From the NCBI RefSeq assembly GCF_014799995.1, contig NZ_JAAVGY010000042.1, forward strand, positions 1 to 64,000: a stretch of 64,000 nucleotides of DNA, in the 5' to 3' direction. The translations under genes were made by a program, and so were the position numbers. The stretch's first letter is position 1. The number at the start of each line of letters is the position of its first letter. This stretch comes from Helicobacter sp. (GTDB taxonomy: Bacteria > Campylobacterota > Campylobacteria > Campylobacterales > Helicobacteraceae). Shown here piece after piece: positions 53,336-62,132 of this stretch. The notes below the pieces were generated by a model. It had not been told where the DNA came from, ran no database searches, and saw only the letters and a list, made by a program, of their open reading frames with translations.

Positions 53336-53992
53336 TTATTCCCCCCCCCCCACAACAGAATCCTGATAAATCTTTATAATAAATTTCTTACCACTCTTAT
53401 AAAAAAATGCGGGAAACTCCTCATTACTTACAATGCGCAATAAATTAAATTGCGATTCTATGCTTTTTGTAATGTCTAATTCACTATCTCTTGGGCTTCT
53501 TTTAGGATAGAAACTCTCCTCCCCGCTTTGGGCTTTTGGTTCTAAAGTCGGCAATAGGCTCAAAAATTCCAAGCACATTTGCTGACACATTTTCGCCTGC
53601 TTCTCTCGCAATTCCTCATAGAGTTCTAAACCGCTTAAATGCAAAGTCTTTTGCAAATAAATCATTCCATTATCCGCCTTTGTATCCGCCCTAAAAAGCG
53701 TAAAAACAATGGAATCCTTACCCTCTAACACTTGCCAAAAAAGAGGCGACCAACCCTTGCCGCGAGGCAGTGCAGAAGCGTGAATGACGCAATTTATTCT
53801 ATGTCGTTCTAAAAATTCTTGCTCTATGAGCTGATGATACGACAAAATAAACACAATATCATAAGATTCTTTGATTTCTTGGTGAGAAAAATAAAGCTGC
53901 GCCCCGACAATCTTATCTTTTAACTCCCTAGCATAAGGGATAAACCACTGATTGGCAGAAGTTAGAATCGCGACTTTTAACCCACTTTGCAT
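53336..53992 (-). CDS. Sugar formyltransferase-like protein
   Basis: A 218-residue protein with the methionyl-tRNA formyltransferase-type catalytic domain: VAILTSANQWFIPYARELKD, IVFILSYHQLIEQEFL, then VIHASALPRGKGWSPLFWQVLEGKDSIVFTLF with the conserved His, and ADNGMIYLQ. It is smaller than Fmt and, next to pseH, more likely formylates an amino sugar such as one in the pseudaminic acid series. The start ATG 53992 has AGGAG nearby. An 11-G tract precedes the stop (QDSVVGGGE). Confidence 0.75.
   Translation of the reverse strand: MQSGLKVAILTSANQWFIPYARELKDKIVGAQLYFSHQEIKESYDIVFILSYHQLIEQEFLERHRINCVIHASALPRGKGWSPLFWQVLEGKDSIVFTLFRADTKADNGMIYLQKTLHLSGLELYEELREKQAKMCQQMCLEFLSLLPTLEPKAQSGEESFYPKRSPRDSELDITKSIESQFNLLRIVSNEEFPAFFYKSGKKFIIKIYQDSVVGGGE
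53341..53351 (-). repeat. Poly-G tract (11) at 3' end of formyltransferase gene
   Basis: Eleven G on the coding strand. At 11 the gene stops at TAA 53336-53338. At 10 it stops at TAG four codons on. At 9 or 12 the frame runs without stop into the acetyltransferase at 53321. Confidence 0.9.
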
Positions 53993-54118
53993 AAAGCACT
54001 CCTATGCAAAGGTGAAAAGCTGGGGATTTGCGACTTTAGGGATTGTAAGACGAAAGGAAGCTTTGTCTTGATTGCATATTGTTTGCTTGTAAGATTCCAA
54101 AAATATGCAATGAAATAG

Positions 54119-54586
54119 CTATTTAATGCCCCCCCCCCCCGCTGATAATGTGAAATAGCTCATTGTTGCGTCCTTGTTTGTGAGATTGAAGCCAAATTTT
54201 GTATAAAGCGCAAGGGCTTTGGTGTTATCATTAAAGGCACAAGCATAAAGTGTCGCGACATTTAAAACTTCAAAAGCATATTTTAGCATAGCTTCCATTA
54301 GCTTTGTGCCATATCCTTGCAAATCCGGATTCTGATAAATCCCAAATTCGCAAGAGATTCCAAGCCTTATATCCACAAAGCAAATCACGCCTAAGATTTC
54401 ACTATTTTCTAAAACCAAAAAATATTGCTTGGTTGTATCTTGCTTCAAGGATTCCAAGAAATGTAAATGCTCTTTTAGGGGAATCGTTTGTGTTTTCATT
54501 AGAGGGGCGATTTTTAGGTGATTGCGCCACCCAAACACCAAAATCTTTTCTATCTCGTCTAAATCCACAAAATTTTTTAATGTCAT
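54119..54586 (-). CDS. pseH: UDP-4-amino-4,6-dideoxy-AltNAc N-acetyltransferase PseH
   Basis: A GNAT enzyme of the pseudaminic acid pathway, 155 residues. It follows the PseH pattern closely: LKNFVDLDEIEKILVFGWRNH at the start, a PLMKTQTIPLKEHLHFLESL stretch, QYFLVLENSEILGVICFVD, CEFGIYQNPDLQGYGTKLM, and FNDNTKALALYTKFGF. ATG 54586 follows AGGA by seven bases. It acts before nonulosonic acid condensation, supplying sugar for Maf. Other pse genes are not in the window. A 12-G tract encodes the last residues (SAGGGGIK). The gene lies nine bases behind ccdA. Confidence 0.88.
   Translation of the reverse strand: MTLKNFVDLDEIEKILVFGWRNHLKIAPLMKTQTIPLKEHLHFLESLKQDTTKQYFLVLENSEILGVICFVDIRLGISCEFGIYQNPDLQGYGTKLMEAMLKYAFEVLNVATLYACAFNDNTKALALYTKFGFNLTNKDATMSYFTLSAGGGGIK
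54129..54140 (-). repeat. Poly-G tract (12) at 3' end of pseH
   Basis: Twelve G on the coding strand. At 12 pseH ends at TAG 54119-54121. At 10 or 13 it ends two codons after the tract. At 11 the frame continues about 50 codons and ends at a TAA ten bases past the ATG of the formyltransferase. Confidence 0.88.
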
Positions 54587-54595
54587 CACAGAATC

Positions 54596-55342
54596 CTAGC
54601 CCAAAATCCCTACAAGATAAGCAGATAATGCGCTCATTCCTCCACTTGCAACAAGGATTCCAATCAAAATTAATAAGCCTCCTGCACATCGTTCAATCCA
54701 TTGAAAGTGAGATTTGATAAGCTCTAAAAAATTAAAAGCATAACCAATCAAAAGCGCACAAAACAAAAAGGGCAAAGAGAATCCGAGCGTATAAATACTT
54801 AGCAAAATTATGCCATTACTTTCGTCTAAGCTTGCGAGTGAAATAATGCCCGCCAAAATTGGACCAACGCAAGGCGTCCAACCGAGCGAAAAGCTCACCC
54901 CAAGCAAAAAGGGTGTCAAAAAATCTCTTAAGATTCTAAAACGATATTCCGTATGAAAACTTCTTGTATAGTTTAAGAATGGAATCTTGAATATTCCTAA
55001 TGTATGCAATCCAAAAATGATTAAAATCCCTCCAGCAATAAAGCGCAGAATCGGGCTTAGCAGGATTCCACCTTGCAAGATTCTAGCCGCTACCGCTCCT
55101 AAAAGCACAAAAACAATTCCAAGCCCCAAAACAAAAAATACTGCACTTCTTAAGATTCTAAAACGTTTCTTTAAATCAAGTCTTGTAGAATCCTTTAACT
55201 CTTGAAGTGAAATTTCAGAAATATAGGAGAGATAAGCAGGTATCAGTGGCAACACACAAGGGCTTATGAAAGTCAGAATCCCCGCTATTAAACTAATAAG
55301 GTGGGGCGCATTTTCAAAAAATGCTATAAGCGATTCTTCCAA
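54596..55342 (-). CDS. ccdA: Cytochrome c biogenesis protein CcdA
   Basis: An inner-membrane thiol-electron carrier of about 248 residues and six helices. The two redox cysteines lie in ISPCVLPLIPAYLSYISE (about residue 24) and GWTPCVGPILAGI (about 145). It carries reductant to the periplasm for cytochrome c assembly, relevant to CcoO and CcoP. TTG 55342, with AAGG six bases before, gives the normal CcdA length; the frame open to 55447 would only add antisense-like sequence overlapping dctM. It follows dctM by 20 bases and precedes pseH. Confidence 0.85.
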   Translation of the reverse strand: MEESLIAFFENAPHLISLIAGILTFISPCVLPLIPAYLSYISEISLQELKDSTRLDLKKRFRILRSAVFFVLGLGIVFVLLGAVAARILQGGILLSPILRFIAGGILIIFGLHTLGIFKIPFLNYTRSFHTEYRFRILRDFLTPFLLGVSFSLGWTPCVGPILAGIISLASLDESNGIILLSIYTLGFSLPFLFCALLIGYAFNFLELIKSHFQWIERCAGGLLILIGILVASGGMSALSAYLVGILG

Positions 55343-55362
55343 TCTAAGCCTTGTGGATTCAA

Positions 55363-56637
55363 TTAACCTAGCAAACTTGGCAACCAAAGTGAAATAATTG
55401 GAACATAAGTAACAAGTCCAAGCCCCAACAGCAAGACGCAAAGCCAAGGAATTACCGAAAGGGTAACATCTTTGAGGCTCAAGCCTGTAAGTGAGCTTGC
55501 CACAAAAAGATTCAAGCCAACAGGTGGTGTCAGCATACCTAATTCCATATTCACAATCATTGCGATTCCGAAGTGGATTGGGTCAATACCTAACTGCAAC
55601 GCAATCGGCAATAGCAAAGGTGTCATAATCATTACCACCGAACTAGGTTCCATAAATTGCCCCATTACAAAAAGAGCAATATTAACCAAAATCAAAAAGA
55701 GCCACCAACTCATATTCATATTCACTAAAGATTCCGCAATCATATGAGGGATACGTTCGCTCGTTAAGAAATGCGCGAATACAACCGCAAAACCAATAAT
55801 GAAAAAAATCATCGCCGTAGTGATTGCTGCATCTAAAAGCACTTTATACAAGTCTTTAATCTTAATATCTTTATAGACAAAAATTGAGACGACAAACGCA
55901 TACACCGCACTAATGCCCGCCGCTTCTGTGGCGGTAAAAATCCCCGCATAGATTCCACCAATGACGACAAAAACAATGAGTAATGCCCAAAATGCTTCTT
56001 TAAACTTCGCCCAACGCTCGCCAAAGCTTGCGGGTTTTGTAGCCTTAAAGCCTAATCGTTTTGCCCCAAAATACGCATAAACCATCATCATTCCGCCAAT
56101 CATCACACCGGGCACAACACCAGCCATAAATAATTTTTCAATAGAGACTTCCGCTGTTACTCCATAAACAATCATTACAACCGAAGGCGGAATCAAGATT
56201 CCAAGACTTCCTGCCGAAGTGATTGCACCCACAGAATAGCTTTTAGGATAACCCGCTTGACTTAAGGCAGCAAACATAACAGAACCAATCGCAACTACTG
56301 TCGCGGGAGAACTTCCACTCACAGCGGCAAAGATAATACACGCCAAAATAGCACTCATCGGAAGACCGCCGGGCAAATGCCCTACGATACTTCTAGCAAA
56401 ATCTACGATTCTTTGTGCCGAACTTCCTTTACTCATCAAAGAACCCGCCAAAATAAACATTGGAATCGCCATTAAAGCGGGCTTTAAACCATTAAGCATA
56501 ATTTCAGGCACACCCATAATATCATAGGAGCTAAAGAGTAACATTGTAATAACTGCGCTCACTCCAAGAGAAACAGCAACAGGCACACCCACCAATAACA
56601 AACCAAACAATACAATCAGCAAAAATGCAACACTCAT
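55363..56637 (-). CDS. dctM: TRAP transporter large permease DctM
   Basis: A 424-residue protein of about twelve helices, the sodium-coupled permease of a TRAP system. Signatures are LNGLKPALMAIPMFILAGSLMSKG, AAVSGSSPATVVAIGSVMFAALSQAGYP, GSLGILIPPSVVMIVYGV, and NMELGMLTPPVGLNLFV. It lies 17 bases after dctQ. The substrate is a carboxylate; C4-dicarboxylates are likely but not certain. Confidence 0.92.
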   Translation of the reverse strand: MSVAFLLIVLFGLLLVGVPVAVSLGVSAVITMLLFSSYDIMGVPEIMLNGLKPALMAIPMFILAGSLMSKGSSAQRIVDFARSIVGHLPGGLPMSAILACIIFAAVSGSSPATVVAIGSVMFAALSQAGYPKSYSVGAITSAGSLGILIPPSVVMIVYGVTAEVSIEKLFMAGVVPGVMIGGMMMVYAYFGAKRLGFKATKPASFGERWAKFKEAFWALLIVFVVIGGIYAGIFTATEAAGISAVYAFVVSIFVYKDIKIKDLYKVLLDAAITTAMIFFIIGFAVVFAHFLTSERIPHMIAESLVNMNMSWWLFLILVNIALFVMGQFMEPSSVVMIMTPLLLPIALQLGIDPIHFGIAMIVNMELGMLTPPVGLNLFVASSLTGLSLKDVTLSVIPWLCVLLLGLGLVTYVPIISLWLPSLLG

Positions 56638-56654
56638 TGATTCTCCAAACTTTA

Positions 56655-57275
56655 CTAATCTTTAACCACAGAATCGTGAATCATCTCTTCTTCTGCATTT
56701 TTGACAACTTTATCCGCATCTGTCCAAGAAACTTCATAGATTTTTTCCACAGAACGATAAGTTGCCCCCAAAAATGCAATAGGCAGACAGAGAAGAAATA
56801 CCCATAAAGGTACTTCGTGCAGTGCTTCACTCATATAACCAATTTCATAGTTTAAATAACAAACCATTAAACTAGCATAGCACATAAAGCCCAAAAAGAT
56901 AGAGTTTAAAATGTGTGTTGCCAATACACAAGCCTTAGCAAGTGCAGGCGGAAATTTCTCAACCAACATTGTAACGGCAATATGCACTCCCTTTCTAAAG
57001 CCATACGCTGCCCCAAAAAATGCTGACCACAAAAAACAATATCTTGCCACTTCCTCTGCCCAAGTCAAGGAACCAATTTCTGGATAGAATCCTGCAATAT
57101 AACGCACACTTACATTGATTGCGGTAATTACGATTCCAAGTGCCATTCCAATCACGGCGACATTTTTGTTAATTCCTGCAATAATCTTATCTAAGATAGC
57201 AAAAAGCTTATTGACGCCCGGGTCTTTATGAGCCCACAAAAAAGGTTTCTGAATCATTAATAATAAATCACGCAA
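56655..57275 (-). CDS. dctQ: TRAP transporter small permease DctQ
   Basis: A 206-residue protein with four helices, the small subunit that joins DctM. EIGSLTWAEEVARYCFLWSAFFGAAYGFRKGVHIAV is the family signature. The protein has a soluble N-terminus of about 30 residues and a longer C-terminal tail than average. It is the second gene of the dctPQM operon, about 28 bases after dctP. Confidence 0.88.
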   Translation of the reverse strand: MRDLLLMIQKPFLWAHKDPGVNKLFAILDKIIAGINKNVAVIGMALGIVITAINVSVRYIAGFYPEIGSLTWAEEVARYCFLWSAFFGAAYGFRKGVHIAVTMLVEKFPPALAKACVLATHILNSIFLGFMCYASLMVCYLNYEIGYMSEALHEVPLWVFLLCLPIAFLGATYRSVEKIYEVSWTDADKVVKNAEEEMIHDSVVKD

Positions 57276-57303
57276 AATAAAACCCTTTAAAAGTAATCAT
57301 TGA

Positions 57304-58326
57304 TTATTTTGTATTGAGTGTTTTCTCAATCAAATCTTTACCAATCAAATCATAAAATTTAGGATAAATCGCAATCATCACATCTTGCCATTGTTTCTTT
57401 TGCGCTTCATCTAGCTCATAAATTGTTGTATTTGTCTTATCATCGGCTTTTAATTTATCTAGCAACATTTTCTCTTCTTTTGCACTTTCCTCGCGTTCAA
57501 AAATTGTTGCTTCACGCATTGCAATAGAGAATTTTTCTTGCAAATCTTGAGGCAATTCTTTCCAAAACTTTTCACTTGCAACAACCAAATATCCTAGATA
57601 ACCATGGTTTGAAATCGTAATAGAGCTTTGAACTTCATAAAATTTAGAATTATAAAGATTGGAAAGTGGGTTTTCTGCTGCATCTACTACCCCTGTTTGG
57701 AGTGCAGAATACACTTCACCAAAAGGCAAAACTTGTGGAATTGCTTTGACTGCTTTTGTTTGTTCTTCCAATACTTTAGAGCTCATAATTCTCATTTTTT
57801 GCCCCTCTGCATCACTTGGCTCTATGATAGGCTTTTTGTTTGTGCTAAATTGCTTGAATCCTGCGTCCCAATAATCAAGCGCAATATAGCCTTTGCTTGA
57901 AATAATGTCTTTTAAAATTTTTCCTACTTCTCCGTCCATTACTTGATGCAAATGTTCAGTATCGCGGAAGATAAAAGGGACGTCCCAAAGGTTAAATTCT
58001 TTTGCGAAAGGTGTAAATTTTGAAAAGCTAGGTGCTGCAAGTTGCACATTATTGCGTTTCAATTCTTGAAACACTTTATCATCATCTACAAGCTGCGCAG
58101 AGGGGAATACATGCACTTTGATTTTCCCATCTGTTAATTCCTCTACTCTTTTAGCAAATAAATCTGCGGCTCTTCCTTTCGGTGTGTTTGCACTCACGAC
58201 ATGTGCAAACTTCACTTCATAGACTTTATTAGAATCTTGAGCGGCGGTTTTTGTTTCCTTGTCTTCTCCACCACAACCCATTAATCCAAACACAGCTAAC
58301 ACTGAAACCAAAAGAATTTTTTTCAT
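57304..58326 (-). CDS. dctP: TRAP transporter substrate-binding protein DctP
   Basis: A 340-residue binding protein with a signal sequence ending in a lipobox (LMGC), so a lipoprotein is likely. Family pattern: KFAHVVSANTPKGRAADLFAKRVEELTDG, QLKRNNVQL-like region, WDVPFIFRDTEHLHQVMDG, ALDYWDAGFKQFSTNKKPI, KMRIMSSKVLEEQ, and GEVYSALQTGVVDAAENPLSN with the substrate arginine before. ATG 58326 has AGGAG seven bases upstream. It leads the dctPQM-ccdA group. Confidence 0.9.
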   Translation of the reverse strand: MKKILLVSVLAVFGLMGCGGEDKETKTAAQDSNKVYEVKFAHVVSANTPKGRAADLFAKRVEELTDGKIKVHVFPSAQLVDDDKVFQELKRNNVQLAAPSFSKFTPFAKEFNLWDVPFIFRDTEHLHQVMDGEVGKILKDIISSKGYIALDYWDAGFKQFSTNKKPIIEPSDAEGQKMRIMSSKVLEEQTKAVKAIPQVLPFGEVYSALQTGVVDAAENPLSNLYNSKFYEVQSSITISNHGYLGYLVVASEKFWKELPQDLQEKFSIAMREATIFEREESAKEEKMLLDKLKADDKTNTTIYELDEAQKKQWQDVMIAIYPKFYDLIGKDLIEKTLNTK

Positions 58327-58491
58327 TTCCAATCTCCTATTTTTATGAATTATCCACTCAACTTTTGTGAGGCTTTATTATTTTATAAAAGCTTCCTTAA
58401 AAGATGAATTATAAATTAAGACGCTTTCGCGCATTCCAAACAAATCCCCAATCTTTTATAGAAAAAATTACTTTTTGAAACACATTAAAAT

Positions 58492-59010
58492 TTATTTGTA
58501 ATTCTTAATTGCCTTATCCAAAATCTCTTTGGCTGCATTCAAATCTTTATATTCCTTGACTTTCACCCATTTATTTGGTTCTAATGTCTTATAAGTTTCA
58601 AAGAAATTTTTGATTCTATCCAGTGTGATTTGCGGCAAATCCCCTAAGCTTTGGATTTTATCGTATCTTGGGTCTATTTTGCTAATAGGCACTGCGATTA
58701 ATTTCTCGTCCATTCCGCTTTCATCTTCCATAATCAAGACGCCAATCAAACGCACTTTGATAACACTTCCTGCTTGTAATGGATATTCATTGAGCACCAA
58801 GACATCTGCTGGGTCTCCATCATCGCTTAAAGTATTAGGCACAAAGCCATAATTTGCGGGATAAAACATCGCACTATACATTACCCTATCTACCACAACT
58901 GCGCCTGATTCTTTATCAATCTCATATTTGATATTAGAACCATAAGGAATCTCAATAACAACATTTAATTTATTGGGATTCTCTCCCACACTGATTTTTG
59001 ATACATTCAT
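58492..59010 (-). CDS. ppa: Inorganic pyrophosphatase Ppa
   Basis: A family I soluble pyrophosphatase, 172 residues. Active-site residues are in VVIEIPYGSNIKYEIDKESG, YPANYGFVPNTLSDDGDPADVLVL (the three metal-binding aspartates in DDGDPAD, about 66-72) and FFETYKTLEPNKWVKVKEY. It hydrolyses pyrophosphate from nucleotide-sugar and nucleic acid synthesis. aspS-adk-ppa is a typical order in Helicobacter. Confidence 0.95.
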   Translation of the reverse strand: MNVSKISVGENPNKLNVVIEIPYGSNIKYEIDKESGAVVVDRVMYSAMFYPANYGFVPNTLSDDGDPADVLVLNEYPLQAGSVIKVRLIGVLIMEDESGMDEKLIAVPISKIDPRYDKIQSLGDLPQITLDRIKNFFETYKTLEPNKWVKVKEYKDLNAAKEILDKAIKNYK

Positions 59011-59098
59011 TTTTTATCCTTGAAAACTAAAATTATATTTATAGCAGAATCCTGCTTGCTGATAATAACTCATAGCCCCTAGAGATTCTTACCATTGG

Positions 59099-59671
59099 TT
59101 AAATTTTGGACTTAATAAAGCCCTCCATTTCTGCGACAATTTCTTCAATCGTGCGTTCGCCACTAATCTTTTTCAATACGCCTTTTTTACCATAAAAATC
59201 CTGAATCTCTTTAAGAGGTGTTTGATAGACTTCCATACGATTATTAAACACCTCTACATTATCGTCTGCTCCTCTAGCGCGTCCAAGCACTCTATCGCAA
59301 GCGGTTTCCCTGCTTACCTCTACTTCAATGACGCTAACTAGCTCAATGCCTTTTTTGTCTTTTAAAATCTTATCAAACTCTAACATTTGCTCTACACTAC
59401 GTGGATAACCATCAATAAGCACAATGTCTTTACGCGCATTTGCAATCGCATCTACAATGGTTTTGACGACTATTTCAAGAGGCACAAGATTCCCTTTGCT
59501 TGTATAGCTATCAATCAGTTTCCCAAGTTCGCTTCCACTTGCAACTTCTGCACGCAATAATTCTCCTGTGGAATAATGCACGATACTTTCGGCATTGTTT
59601 TTGCTAATAATTTCTGCATCAGTCGTTTTGCCACTGCCCGGTGCTCCAATCACCAAAAATAACTTTTTCAT
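59099..59671 (-). CDS. adk: Adenylate kinase Adk
   Basis: A short-type adenylate kinase of 190 residues. The P-loop is [20 protein letters not shown] at the start, the AMP site [17 protein letters not shown], then [16 protein letters not shown] and [25 protein letters not shown]. It lacks the long lid, as in Campylobacterota. It stands 11 bases after aspS and belongs to the same transcription unit. Confidence 0.94.
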   Translation of the reverse strand: MKKLFLVIGAPGSGKTTDAEIISKNNAESIVHYSTGELLRAEVASGSELGKLIDSYTSKGNLVPLEIVVKTIVDAIANARKDIVLIDGYPRSVEQMLEFDKILKDKKGIELVSVIEVEVSRETACDRVLGRARGADDNVEVFNNRMEVYQTPLKEIQDFYGKKGVLKKISGERTIEEIVAEMEGFIKSKI

Positions 59672-59682
59672 TGTTGTCTCCT

Positions 59683-61434
59683 TTATCGTTTGGTTTCTCT
59701 CACTTTGATATGCAATTCTCTTAGTTGCTCCTCACTCGCTGCACTTGGAGCATCTGTTAGCGGGCAAGTTGCCTTTTGGGTTTTAGGGAATGCAATCACA
59801 TCACGGATAGAATTTGCCTTACAAAGTAGCATTATAATGCGGTCTAATCCAAACGCAAGCCCTCCGTGTGGTGGTGCGCCAAATTGTAATGCTTCAAGCA
59901 AGAAACTAAATTTATTTTTTGCCTCTTGCTCACTAATACCAAGCAATTTAAACACACGACTTTGAATCTCCTCTTTATGAATCCTAATGCTTCCTCCGCC
60001 AATCTCAAATCCATTCAATACGACATCATAAGCGACAGAGCTAATCTCCTCAATGTCCTCTACATCTAAATCTTTCGGCATTGTAAAAGGGTGATGCAAA
60101 GCGGAGATACTACCATCTTCATTGCGTTCAAACATCGGGAAATCCACAACCCATAAGAATCTATAAGCATTCTCATCAACCAATCCCATATCTTGGGCGA
60201 CTTTTTGGCGCAAGCGCCCCATATAATCCCACACGATTTTTTTCGCACCTGCGCCAAAAAACACAACATCACCGACTTTTGCCCCCATACGCTCTATCAG
60301 AGTTTTAAGATTTTCTTCGCTTAAGAATTTGACAAGAGGACCTTTTGCACCCTCTTCCTTGATTTGAATATACGCCAAACCTTTTGCGCCAAACTTGCGG
60401 ACAAACTCCTCTGCCTCGCCTAAAGTTTTGCGTGTGAAAAACGCATCACCCTTTGAGATGCAGAGTGCTTTGATACGATTATTTTTAGAATCTTTAGCAA
60501 TATTCGCAAAAATATCATTACTAGATTCCACAAACAAATCCGCCACCTCTACTAAGGGTAACCCAAAACGTAAATCTGGTTTATCACTCCCATAAGATTC
60601 CATTACTTCTTTATAAGTATAATGCTCAAAAGGAGTTTTTATTGCGATTCCACAAGCTCCAAAAATTGCTTTGAGTGTTGCTTCTGCAGCCGCCATTACA
60701 TCTTCTTGAGTACAGAAACTCATCTCCACATCAATTTGCGTAAATTCCGGCTGCCTATCAAGCCTCAAATCCTCGTCTCTAAAGCATTTAGCGATTTGAA
60801 AATATCTATCAAATCCACTAATCATTAAGAGCTGCTTAAATAATTGAGGGCTCTGTGGCAAGGCATAAAATTCTCCGTGATGCACACGACTTGGCACGAG
60901 ATAATCCCGTGCTCCCTCTGGAGTTGCCTTAGTTAAAATCGGTGTTTCAACTTCTAAAAAGCCTAAGCCACTAAGCGTATTGCGCACCGCTTGTGCCACT
61001 TTGCTTCGGGTGATAAAAATCTCTTGTAAGCGTGGATTGCGCAAATCCAAATAACGATATTTTAAACGCACATCTTCGCCTACGCTTTCATCACCTACGG
61101 CAATAGGAGGAGTTAAACTTTTGTTTTCAATTGTTAAGGATTCTACTAGCACCTCAATTTTGCCCGTTTTTAGCTTGGGATTCTCTAACCCTTTGCCTCT
61201 TGCGCGCACCCTTCCCTTAGCGACTAGAACATACTCATCACGCACTTCACTTGCGATTTTATGCGCCTCGCCACTATCCTTTGGGTCTAACACGAGTTGC
61301 ACAAGCCCACTACGGTCGCGTAAATCAATAAAAATAATCCCCCCGTGGTCGCGGTAAGTATTACACCAACCACATAAATTCACCACCTCTCCAATATTTT
61401 GCTCCCCTAAATCTGCGCAATAATGGCTTCTCAT
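59683..61434 (-). CDS. aspS: Aspartyl-tRNA synthetase AspS
   Basis: A class II synthetase of 583 residues. It has an N-terminal OB-fold ([33 protein letters not shown]), motif 2 with [23 protein letters not shown], a bacterial insert domain, and motif 3 [14 protein letters not shown]. In this group the enzyme is usually non-discriminating and works with GatCAB. ATG 61434 follows AGGAGTGAAAACC, a better spacing than GTG 61443. Confidence 0.94.
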   Translation of the reverse strand: MRSHYCADLGEQNIGEVVNLCGWCNTYRDHGGIIFIDLRDRSGLVQLVLDPKDSGEAHKIASEVRDEYVLVAKGRVRARGKGLENPKLKTGKIEVLVESLTIENKSLTPPIAVGDESVGEDVRLKYRYLDLRNPRLQEIFITRSKVAQAVRNTLSGLGFLEVETPILTKATPEGARDYLVPSRVHHGEFYALPQSPQLFKQLLMISGFDRYFQIAKCFRDEDLRLDRQPEFTQIDVEMSFCTQEDVMAAAEATLKAIFGACGIAIKTPFEHYTYKEVMESYGSDKPDLRFGLPLVEVADLFVESSNDIFANIAKDSKNNRIKALCISKGDAFFTRKTLGEAEEFVRKFGAKGLAYIQIKEEGAKGPLVKFLSEENLKTLIERMGAKVGDVVFFGAGAKKIVWDYMGRLRQKVAQDMGLVDENAYRFLWVVDFPMFERNEDGSISALHHPFTMPKDLDVEDIEEISSVAYDVVLNGFEIGGGSIRIHKEEIQSRVFKLLGISEQEAKNKFSFLLEALQFGAPPHGGLAFGLDRIIMLLCKANSIRDVIAFPKTQKATCPLTDAPSAASEEQLRELHIKVRETKR

Positions 61435-61552
61435 GGTTTTCACTCCTAAAAACTAACAAAATAATCTGTGATTGTATCAAAAAAATAATAAAAGATAAAT
61501 TTGTCATTTGTAACGAATTTTTCAAAGTAGAATCCTTGCTAAATTCCATAAT

Positions 61553-61568
61553 ATTATTTATTAATAAT
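61553..61568. promoter_or_regulatory. AT-rich inverted repeat between aspS and perR
   Basis: ATTATT, loop TATT, AATAAT: a six-base perfect inverted repeat in the divergent promoter region, similar in style to Fur/PerR boxes. In such AT-rich DNA it could be chance, so autoregulation by PerR is only a suggestion. Confidence 0.3.
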
Positions 61569-61638
61569 TTTTCTTGATAAATAAAAATAATTTTTGTAAA
61601 ATTATGAAAAATCTTATCACTATATAGGAATCTCTAAA

Positions 61639-62046
61639 ATGTTTGAAAAAATCTTAAAAGACAATCATCTAAAAATCACGCCCCAACGTTTAGCAATTTT
61701 GAAAGAAATTCAGAAGTCTGGACACATTAGCATTGATGAAATCTACGAAAACATCAAAGAAAGCAATCCCTCTATGTCGCTTGCTACAATCTATAAGAAT
61801 CTTGCTTCAATGCAAGAAGCTAGAATCGTTGATGAAGTCAAATTGCCCAACCAAAAACAACGTTATGAGCTTGTAAAAAAGCCTCATATTCATCTTGTTT
61901 GCGAAAAATGTGGAAAAATTACAGATATGGAGGGAAGTGCTTCTATGGAATCACTCAAACACTCTTGTGCGAATGCTTCCTCTTACCAAATCAAAGAAGT
62001 TTCCGTTGCGCTCATTGGAATCTGTCCGCAATGCCAAGCAAAGTAA
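61639..62046 (+). CDS. perR: Fur-family regulator, PerR type
   Basis: A 135-residue Fur-family repressor. The winged helix (about 10-80) has ITPQRLAILKEIQKSGHISIDEIYE and SMSLATIYKNLASMQEA. The C-terminal metal domain has KPHIHLVCEKCGKITDME with one CxxC and GICPQCQAK with the second, the structural zinc site. The size and motif order fit PerR, the peroxide regulator of Campylobacter; a Fur role cannot be excluded. AGGAA stands nine bases before the ATG. It is divergent from aspS. Confidence 0.82.
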   Translation: MFEKILKDNHLKITPQRLAILKEIQKSGHISIDEIYENIKESNPSMSLATIYKNLASMQEARIVDEVKLPNQKQRYELVKKPHIHLVCEKCGKITDMEGSASMESLKHSCANASSYQIKEVSVALIGICPQCQAK

Positions 62047-62065
62047 TGCAATAATTTCATTACTT
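62041..62065 (+). terminator. Hairpin at the perR stop
   Basis: AAGTAATG (62041-62048) and CATTACTT (62058-62065) are perfect inverted repeats of eight bases with a nine-base loop, including the perR stop codon. A weak T run follows. Confidence 0.45.
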
Positions 62066-62132
62066 TAGCTTGCTAGCAGAGATTTCATAAAAAGATTAAA
62101 GTAGTCGCTTTGTAGAGAAGGCTACTTATGCC

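Noticed and set aside
29399..54140. G tracts as plain sequencing errors
   Set aside because: Five of the seven internal tracts are in frame, and the tracts are confined to glycan genes, which is the known pattern of contingency loci. Individual lengths may still be off by one.
54402..54717. Frames antisense to pseH and ccdA
   Set aside because: They are shadows of the two real genes and have no family resemblance or ribosome binding sites.
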